Origin: JBJKRF01 sp046704785
Lineage (GTDB): Bacteria; Chloroflexota; Anaerolineae; Anaerolineales; Villigracilaceae
NCBI GenBank assembly: GCA_046704785.1
Contig: JBJKRF010000113.1
Coordinates: 1 to 17,896 of the forward strand
Reading direction: 5' to 3'
DNA: 17,896 nucleotides
Shown here: piece by piece, positions 13,010 to 17,896 of the stretch
Position numbering within the stretch: the first letter of the stretch is position 1
Layout: the number at the start of each line of letters is the position of its first letter
Notes under the pieces: generated by a model
What the model was told of the DNA's origin: nothing
Databases searched by the model: none
Seen by the model: the letters and a program-made list of their open reading frames with translations, nothing else
Position numbers and translations under genes: made by a program

Positions 13010-15118
13010 TTACGGTTGCCAGGCCGGATCGAAGTCGAGCGACGGGGAAATCGTCAGGCGCTGAGTCCTTCCATCCTTGAGGTTATAGAGATAGATATCC
13101 TGGTTTTTGCTGTCGGAAGTCTCGTAAGCAATCCAGTTCCCGTCCGGCGAAAAATGAACGTCCTGCACTGGGGGAGTTAAATTGATACGCTTGGCACTAT
13201 GTGCTTCCATTGAGTATTGGAATAACACGGATGGTGAAAGTGTATTGCTGTTACTGTACTCACTATACAAGATCGACTTACCATCTGGAGACCAAATCGG
13301 CAATATGTCGTTGACGCCTCCGCCAGAGCGAATCAACTGTACTTGGTTGGAGCCGTCTGCGTTCATCAGCCAAATCTGGTAAAGGCCAAAGCGGCGCACC
13401 GTGTAGATAATTTGGGCGCCATCCGGCGACCAACGTGGTTGCCGCGCCTGGATGTTGCCTGTGGGACTCGTCAGCGCTGTCACGTTGGATGAATTAAGAT
13501 CAATCACGTAGACCTGGGGAGAACCATCCCGGACGGACGTGAACGCGATGTGGATGCCGTCTGGCGACCAGGCTGGCTCAAAGTCCCCGCCGCGCACCGT
13601 CGGAAGAGCGGTCACATTTCCTGTATCAACGTCAAAGATGAACAGGCTACTGTTGGTGTAAATATCGCTTTTGTCCTGGCAGGGCGATACGTAGACCAGT
13701 TTTTTGCCATCTGGCGACCAGGCTGGCTCGCAGGCCCCATTTTGATCGTGGATCAAGATATTGACCTTGGAACCGCTTGGGTCCGTGACGTAGATTTCGG
13801 GGGTCTTCTCCCGAGTGGACGCAAAGGCGATCAGGTTGCTGCCGCCCAAAGGAGTAGCGGACGGTTCGGCGCCAGAGCCCGATGCCACCGTTGCCGTGGG
13901 ACTTCCTTTCGCCGGAGATGTTTCGGTTGCGGGTGGAGTTTGCGTTGGCTGGACGGTAGACGTTGCTGTCGCTGTGGGAGGAATGGCAGTGGCAGATGGG
14001 GTATTCTCAGGCGTAGGCGTCTCCATGATCACAATCGGTGCAGGAGTTGGGGCTGACTGAGAGACCAGCGCCAGGGCCGTCGACAGCAGGTCGGGACGCC
14101 AATAATACAAACCACCCACCGCAATTACGATTAACAGTAAAAACCAGAAAAAACAACCGAGACGACTCCTGCGCTTCTTGACTTTCGGGGCCGGTGCTGA
14201 TTCTTCGGGTTCTTCCGTTTCTTGCGGCTCTTGTGATTCTTGTAGCTTCTGTTTGGGTGAGGTTGTGTCTTTGCCCGTCTTTGAAACCGGCTGGCTCTCC
14301 TCGATTTTTTCTTCCTCTTGCCCCAGAAGCGCACGCTTAAATTCATCTGCCGTTTGGTAACGGTTGGCAGGTTGCGTTTCGAGCGCCTTCTCGATTACAG
14401 CGGCTATATGTTCCGATACTTTTGAATTCCGTTTGCGGAGCGGGGTAAGTTGCAATCCGTCCATCACACGCATCAGGCTGTCTTCAGGAATAAAACCAGA
14501 TAAACCTGCATAAAGCGTGGCACCCAGAGAATAGATGTCGGTACGGGCGTCAGTGCGAGCCGAGCCATATTGTTCAGGCGGGGAGTAGCCGGGAGTCATT
14601 GCGCGGGCTCCCGTCATGGTGGCTTCGTTTTCCCAGCCCATTTTTGCCAGGCCAAAATCTACAAGATAAATATTGTCTTCGGGGGCTATGCGGATGTTGC
14701 CCGGTTTGATGTCACGATGCAGAATGGGAGGCTTGCGGGAATGCAGATAGCTCAACGCCTCGCAGACCGCCACGCCGATCTGAATGGCTTCTTCTTCTGA
14801 GATCGACCCATTTTTTTCCATGCGCTGGCGTAAGTCGTCCCCCTCGATGAAGTCCATAACGAGGTATTGTCCTTGCCCTTCGATGACGAAGTGATCGGTC
14901 ACACGCGGCAGATTTGGGTGCCGCAAACCAGCCAGGATGACGGCTTCCATCCTGAACTGGCGTGCATAATCATCCGTCACGAATAAGTTCTCTTTGACGG
15001 CTACATCAACACCCAGGCTCTCGTCTATTGCCCGGTATACCGCTCCCATTCCGCCCCGTCCAAGAATCTCAACGATGCGGTAGCGGTCGTGTAAGAAATC
15101 ACCCTGACCCAGTGTCAT
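13010..15118 (-). CDS. Transmembrane serine/threonine protein kinase with PD40 beta-propeller ectodomain (paralogue 1)
   Basis: This encodes 702 residues. The kinase domain (about 13-268) has glycine loop GRGGMGAVYRA (20-30), Lys42 in VAVKEN, catalytic HRDIKPGN (134-141), DFG (154-156) and the TPGYSPPEQYG activation/P+1 segment (175-185), so it should be active. An acidic, Gln/Pro-rich juxtamembrane stretch (269-312) and KKRRSR precede one membrane helix (about 321-340). Outside, a Pro/Thr stalk (to about 424) leads to a propeller with five [WF]SPDG repeats and a DFDPAWQP end, as in TolB/PD40 proteins. Cys464 and Cys481 recur in the paralogue and may form a disulfide. ATG 15118 is chosen because the paralogue starts at the same point (MTLxQG). 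ATG 15241, with GGAAG upstream, would add a Cys/His-rich 41-residue extension that looks non-coding. The ligand is unknown. Confidence 0.93.
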   Translation of the reverse strand: MTLGQGDFLHDRYRIVEILGRGGMGAVYRAIDESLGVDVAVKENLFVTDDYARQFRMEAVILAGLRHPNLPRVTDHFVIEGQGQYLVMDFIEGDDLRQRMEKNGSISEEEAIQIGVAVCEALSYLHSRKPPILHRDIKPGNIRIAPEDNIYLVDFGLAKMGWENEATMTGARAMTPGYSPPEQYGSARTDARTDIYSLGATLYAGLSGFIPEDSLMRVMDGLQLTPLRKRNSKVSEHIAAVIEKALETQPANRYQTADEFKRALLGQEEEKIEESQPVSKTGKDTTSPKQKLQESQEPQETEEPEESAPAPKVKKRRSRLGCFFWFLLLIVIAVGGLYYWRPDLLSTALALVSQSAPTPAPIVIMETPTPENTPSATAIPPTATATSTVQPTQTPPATETSPAKGSPTATVASGSGAEPSATPLGGSNLIAFASTREKTPEIYVTDPSGSKVNILIHDQNGACEPAWSPDGKKLVYVSPCQDKSDIYTNSSLFIFDVDTGNVTALPTVRGGDFEPAWSPDGIHIAFTSVRDGSPQVYVIDLNSSNVTALTSPTGNIQARQPRWSPDGAQIIYTVRRFGLYQIWLMNADGSNQVQLIRSGGGVNDILPIWSPDGKSILYSEYSNSNTLSPSVLFQYSMEAHSAKRINLTPPVQDVHFSPDGNWIAYETSDSKNQDIYLYNLKDGRTQRLTISPSLDFDPAWQP

Positions 15119-15194
15119 AGCAAATTGAATTCTGCAAGAATAACAGCACAACAGGTCTTTGGGAACATCATGATGGCGTGGATTATGGGTGTCT

Positions 15195-15215
15195 GAGCAA
15201 TGCAAAGCGCTGCTC
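15195..15215. promoter_or_regulatory. Hairpin in the gap or leader upstream of kinase 1
   Basis: Arms GAGCA (15195-15199) and TGCTC (15211-15215), with inner GC/GC pairing around AAA, lie between the kinase 2 terminator and the kinase 1 start. If transcription starts near 15258 this hairpin is in the kinase 1 leader. Confidence 0.3.
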
Positions 15216-15264
15216 ACACATCCACATCTACCGGCCTCCATGAATCTTCCAAAGAGCCAGAGAG

Positions 15265-15270
15265 ATTATA
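15265..15270 (-). promoter_or_regulatory. Candidate -10 box for kinase 1
   Basis: Minus-strand TATAAT (15270-15265) directly abuts the T-tail of the upstream terminator. No -35 is seen; that position falls inside the terminator stem. Transcription would start near 15258, 140 bases before ATG 15118. Confidence 0.35.
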
Positions 15271-15300
15271 TCAAAACAAAACCTCCCTGCGGGGAGGTTT
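15270..15300 (-). terminator. Intrinsic terminator of kinase 2
   Basis: Perfect 9-base arms AAACCTCCC (15279-15287) and GGGAGGTTT (15292-15300) enclose a 4-base loop. On the minus strand the stem is followed by TGTTTTGA and starts 4 bases past the kinase 2 stop. This is the clearest terminator in the window. Confidence 0.85.
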
Positions 15301-15304
15301 ATCC

Positions 15305-17434
15305 TTAGGGATTTGAAGGTTTCGAATCAGGCCGCCATACCGGGTCGAAGTCGAGACCAGGGTCGGTGGTCAGACGCTGACGGCTGGCGCCCGTAACGGT
15401 CTCGATGTAAATATCCTGGTTGTGGGTATCATCCGGCCAACTCTCAAAAGCGAGCCAAAACCCATCGGGCGAGAAGCTGACATCTACCACGGGCAATGGC
15501 TGGATCGGCGCTCGAATCGCCTGCTTGGTCAGACGGTCTTCATAACGGATACGCATCAGCCAGGGGGGGGCCGTCCCGTCGGAAGTGGTTTCGTCAAATA
15601 CGATATATTGCCCGTCTGGTGACCAGGCCGGTAGAAAATCGGCCAGGGTATTGCCGCTCGTTACCAGTTGTTCGTTCGGCTTTGGAATGGTCGCGCTGCC
15701 GTCCGTCGTCACCCAGATTTGGGTGACGCCCAGGCGTTTGAGGGCATAGGCAATCTGCGTTCCATAGGGATTCCAGGCGGGCATGCGCGCAGCCGTCGCA
15801 CCGGAAATATTCTGTGCGTTTGTCAGACGTGTTACCAGCTTAGTATCCAGGTCGATCATGTAAATGTCAGGATTCGGGCCGCCGCGCAACGAGGTAAAGG
15901 CAATGTGCTTGCCGTCCGGCGACCAGGCCGGTTCGAAGTCGCCTCCCAACGTGGTGGGAAGGGCCGTTCTGCCCGTGCCATCGACGTTGATAATGTACAG
16001 GCTGGAGTTGTCGTACATGTCCTGTTTTGTATGGCAGGGAGAGACGTAAACAATTTGTTGGCCGCCTGGCGACCAGTCTGGTTGGCAGGCGCCATCCTGT
16101 TCGTTCGTTACCGGATGAATGTTGCTCCCGTCGGAGTTCATGATATACACCTGTGGAACGCCAGTGCGATTCGAGGCAAACGCGAGTTGCCCGGCGCCGC
16201 CGCCCAGTGGGGTCGCGGTTGCTGTAGGAGTCGGAGCGGGAGTATCTGTAGGGGGAATTACGACGGGGAGTGGCGTACTGGTCGCATTGCCGCCAGAGGG
16301 AGGAATGGCAACCACCGGCTCGGTTAAGGCAACCGGACTGGTGGGTGCGAAGCCAGGCGGCAGGATGGCTGCCATGGCGCTGTGAAAATTCGGATTGGTG
16401 TTCCACAAAAACCAGGAGGCCAGCACCAAGACCAGTAAAGTCGCAAGGACCCCTGCCGAGGAAAGGCGGCGGGTACGACGGCGTAACCGTTTGGTCGTCG
16501 AGGTTAGCACATCGACCAGGGCTTGGACCGGCGTTGTGCCGTGCGCCGGTTCTTCTTCGTCTTCTTCGGTTTCAGGCGGAGGGGCGACGCTGATGTTGAG
16601 GTCGAGTTCGGTGAAACGTTGAGTTTTAGAACTGGAATTGAGTAATGCCCGGCGAAAGTCATCGGCTTTCTGGAAGCGGTCGTCAGGGTAGGCTTCCATC
16701 GCCTTTTCGATCGCAGCGGCCAGGCGGCGTGAAATCTTTGGATTATGTTTGCGCAAGGGGGTCAACTGGACGTTGTCCATGACTCGCGCCAGCCCGTCTT
16801 CGGGAATCACACCCGTCAGCGCGGCGTAAAGCGTGGCGCCCAGTGAGTAAATGTCAGAGCGGGGATCCGTTCGGGCGGTGCCATATTGCTCCGGAGGGGA
16901 ATAGCCGGGAGTCATTGCCCGGGCGCCGGTCGTCGTGGTCTGGCTTCCTTGCACGAGCTTGGCAAGGCCAAAGTCCACCAGAAAGACATGACCATCTGGC
17001 GTGATCTTGACGTTCCCCGGTTTGATATCACGGTGCAAAACAGGCGGTTTGCGCGTGTGGAGGTGGGCCAACGCATCACAGATGGCCGCGCCAATTAGAA
17101 TGGCGTCCTCTTCTGAAATGGTCATTTGGCGTTCCATACGCTGTCGTAAATCTTCCCCCTCAATATAGTCCATTACGAGATATTGCCCCCGCTCCGCCAC
17201 TACGAAGTGATCGGTGACACGTGGCAGGTTGGGATGTCGCAGGCTGGCAAGAATCACGGCCTCGAGTCGGAACTGACGGGAGTATTCGTCTGTGGTAAAC
17301 AGGTTTTCTTTGACGGCAACTTCTACACCAAGGTTTTCGTCCATGGCGCGATAAACAGATCCCATGCCCCCTTGGCCTAGGATGTCAACAATACGGTATC
17401 GCCCGTTTAACAGTGTTCCTTGTTCGAGGGTCAT
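15305..17434 (-). CDS. Transmembrane serine/threonine protein kinase with PD40 beta-propeller ectodomain (paralogue 2)
   Basis: This encodes 709 residues with the same design as its neighbour. The kinase domain (about 13-266) has GQGGMGSVYRA (20-30), Lys42, HRDIKPGN (134-141), DFG (154-156) and TPGYSPPEQYG (175-185). The juxtamembrane region (267-316) is acidic and contains TELD (275-278), a pThr-x-x-Asp pattern of the kind FHA domains can read. A basic KRLRRRTRR patch precedes the membrane helix (about 327-344). A Pro/Thr stalk leads to a propeller with repeats at WSPGG, WSPDG, WNPYG, WSPDG and FSPDG and the end DFDPVWRP, matching paralogue 1 one for one. The Cys450/Cys467 pair is kept. No Shine-Dalgarno sequence precedes ATG 17434. 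It is separated from paralogue 1 by a strong terminator, so the pair is probably not one transcript. It arose by duplication and has since diverged. Confidence 0.94.
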   Translation of the reverse strand: MTLEQGTLLNGRYRIVDILGQGGMGSVYRAMDENLGVEVAVKENLFTTDEYSRQFRLEAVILASLRHPNLPRVTDHFVVAERGQYLVMDYIEGEDLRQRMERQMTISEEDAILIGAAICDALAHLHTRKPPVLHRDIKPGNVKITPDGHVFLVDFGLAKLVQGSQTTTTGARAMTPGYSPPEQYGTARTDPRSDIYSLGATLYAALTGVIPEDGLARVMDNVQLTPLRKHNPKISRRLAAAIEKAMEAYPDDRFQKADDFRRALLNSSSKTQRFTELDLNISVAPPPETEEDEEEPAHGTTPVQALVDVLTSTTKRLRRRTRRLSSAGVLATLLVLVLASWFLWNTNPNFHSAMAAILPPGFAPTSPVALTEPVVAIPPSGGNATSTPLPVVIPPTDTPAPTPTATATPLGGGAGQLAFASNRTGVPQVYIMNSDGSNIHPVTNEQDGACQPDWSPGGQQIVYVSPCHTKQDMYDNSSLYIINVDGTGRTALPTTLGGDFEPAWSPDGKHIAFTSLRGGPNPDIYMIDLDTKLVTRLTNAQNISGATAARMPAWNPYGTQIAYALKRLGVTQIWVTTDGSATIPKPNEQLVTSGNTLADFLPAWSPDGQYIVFDETTSDGTAPPWLMRIRYEDRLTKQAIRAPIQPLPVVDVSFSPDGFWLAFESWPDDTHNQDIYIETVTGASRQRLTTDPGLDFDPVWRPDSKPSNP

Positions 17435-17499
17435 TGATCGCTTTGCGCAATTTGGGAAATAAGGACTTTTAAGCCTCTGGAAATTGGCATGACAAATTG

Positions 17500-17550
17500 T
17501 ATTTGTGTTGGTATATCTGGAAATTCACTGCTTATATACCGACACAAATA
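17500..17550. repeat. 17-base inverted repeat upstream of kinase 2
   Basis: Arms TATTTGTGTTGGTATAT (17500-17516) and ATATACCGACACAAATA (17534-17550) are inverted copies with one mismatch, which is a G-U pair in the plus-strand RNA. The loop is 17 bases, so arm centres are 34 bases apart, close to three helical turns. It may be a pair of operator half-sites, a hairpin or a mobile-element end. Confidence 0.6.
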
Positions 17551-17669
17551 TCCATGGTTACAGGGAATCCCAAAGTGTTGAAACTCTTTTCATTATATCA
17601 AAGGATGATTATATTCTTTTTCCAACCGACAAATTTCTTAGGCGGTAGCATTATCATGTTGTTAACATT

Positions 17670-17697
17670 ATCCTGGCTCTCTGGAAGACGCCAGGAT
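17670..17697. repeat. Strong hairpin of unknown role
   Basis: ATCCTGGC (17670-17677) and GCCAGGAT (17690-17697) pair perfectly. An inner TCT/AGA pairing extends the stem past one bulged C and leaves a 5-base loop. Neither side has a T-run, so it does not look like a terminator. Confidence 0.5.
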
Positions 17698-17818
17698 GAA
17701 GCGCTCCATATCAACACTCAATCTCGTTGATTTTGAAAGGGTCTGAGTCGGCGAATAGTACGATAGAATAATAGGGCACGGTTCAGATGTGAGAAAAAGC
17801 ACCTTTACAAATTAGAGA

Positions 17819-17883
17819 CAGGTAGCCACTGAACGGATAAGATTAAGTTGTTGTACAAAACTTATCAGACAAGAGGCTACCTG
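17819..17883. repeat. Nested inverted repeat covering the Shine-Dalgarno of the last gene
   Basis: Outer arms CAGGTAGCCACT (17819-17830) and AGAGGCTACCTG (17872-17883) pair with one mismatch. Inside lies a second perfect pair, GATAAG (17836-17841) with CTTATC (17861-17866), and at the centre the palindrome TTGTACAA (17851-17858). The right outer arm contains AGAGG, the likely ribosome-binding site for ATG 17886. It could be a translation-inhibiting hairpin, a regulator site or the end of an insertion sequence. Confidence 0.6.
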
Positions 17884-17885
17884 CG

Positions 17886-17896
17886 ATGACAGTTTA
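17886..17896 (+). CDS. Possible start of a gene cut off by the window edge
   Basis: ATG 17886 begins M-T-V with AGAGG (17872-17876) 9 bases upstream. Only three codons are visible, so the product cannot be named. The hairpin directly in front would fit a transposase or another tightly controlled gene, but this is a guess. Confidence 0.3.

Larger units (their letters stand above)
17435..17885. other. AT-rich non-coding stretch with three inverted repeats
   Basis: About 450 bases carry no gene I can support; open frames here are short and lack family features. The stretch is visibly richer in A and T than the neighbouring genes. It holds three inverted repeats, listed separately, and the likely promoter region of kinase 2. 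TACAAT (minus, 17501-17496) is a possible -10, but its -35 is poor. Confidence 0.6.

Noticed and set aside
15119..15241. 41-residue Cys/His-rich N-terminal extension of kinase 1 from ATG 15241
   Set aside because: The paralogue starts at the MTLxQG position, the extension has no family resemblance, and a stop-free run of 41 codons is not rare. GGAAG upstream keeps it barely possible.
1..17896. CRISPR array, tRNA or rRNA genes
   Set aside because: No regularly spaced direct repeats, no tRNA cloverleaf with a TTCGANNC arm, and no rRNA-like stretch was noticed on either strand.

Overview
The window reads as bacterial chromosome from a Chloroflexota (Anaerolineae-like) organism. This is an inference from gene style and no 16S is present. 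The clues are serine/threonine kinases with Pro/Thr-rich stalks and PD40 propeller ectodomains, a TIR-FGE protein, an N-terminally extended HIT protein, and a Maf protein with a Cys-containing C-terminal tail. Coding density is high. Non-coding sequence is concentrated at the two edges.

Left edge (1-398): a minus-strand promoter with a near-consensus -35 and -10 leads straight into an ATG. The encoded N-terminus is a perfect FAD/NAD(P)-binding motif that loses its family look after about 21 codons, so this is probably a remnant of an oxidoreductase gene. Next comes a plus-strand gene (399-1982) for a membrane protein with an N-terminal TIR domain and a C-terminal FGE-sulfatase (C-type-lectin-like) domain.

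2027-4764, minus strand: a translationally coupled pair. The first gene encodes a secreted-side VWA/Ig, cytosolic-side FHA membrane protein; the second encodes a PP2C phosphatase. 4950-8862, minus strand: a compact operon xpt - HIT - guaA - small membrane protein - polytopic membrane protein, closed by a hairpin terminator. Xpt makes XMP and GuaA turns XMP into GMP, so the head of this operon is a GMP supply line.

9041-12941, plus strand: maf, a lipoprotein class B penicillin-binding protein with a MecA_N-type domain, and rsgA (nucleotide-pool sanitation, peptidoglycan cross-linking, 30S ribosome maturation). A 27-bp interrupted dyad sits in the xpt/maf divergent region.

13010-17434, minus strand: two paralogous transmembrane serine/threonine kinases, head to tail, each with a cytosolic kinase and an extracellular PD40 beta-propeller. 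A strong terminator separates them. With the PP2C and FHA proteins about 8 kb away, the window holds writer, eraser and reader of protein phosphorylation.

Right edge (17435-17896): visibly AT-rich sequence with three separate inverted repeats. The last one encloses the Shine-Dalgarno sequence of a gene that begins at 17886 and runs off the window. This is the least explained part of the window and may be a mobile-element border.
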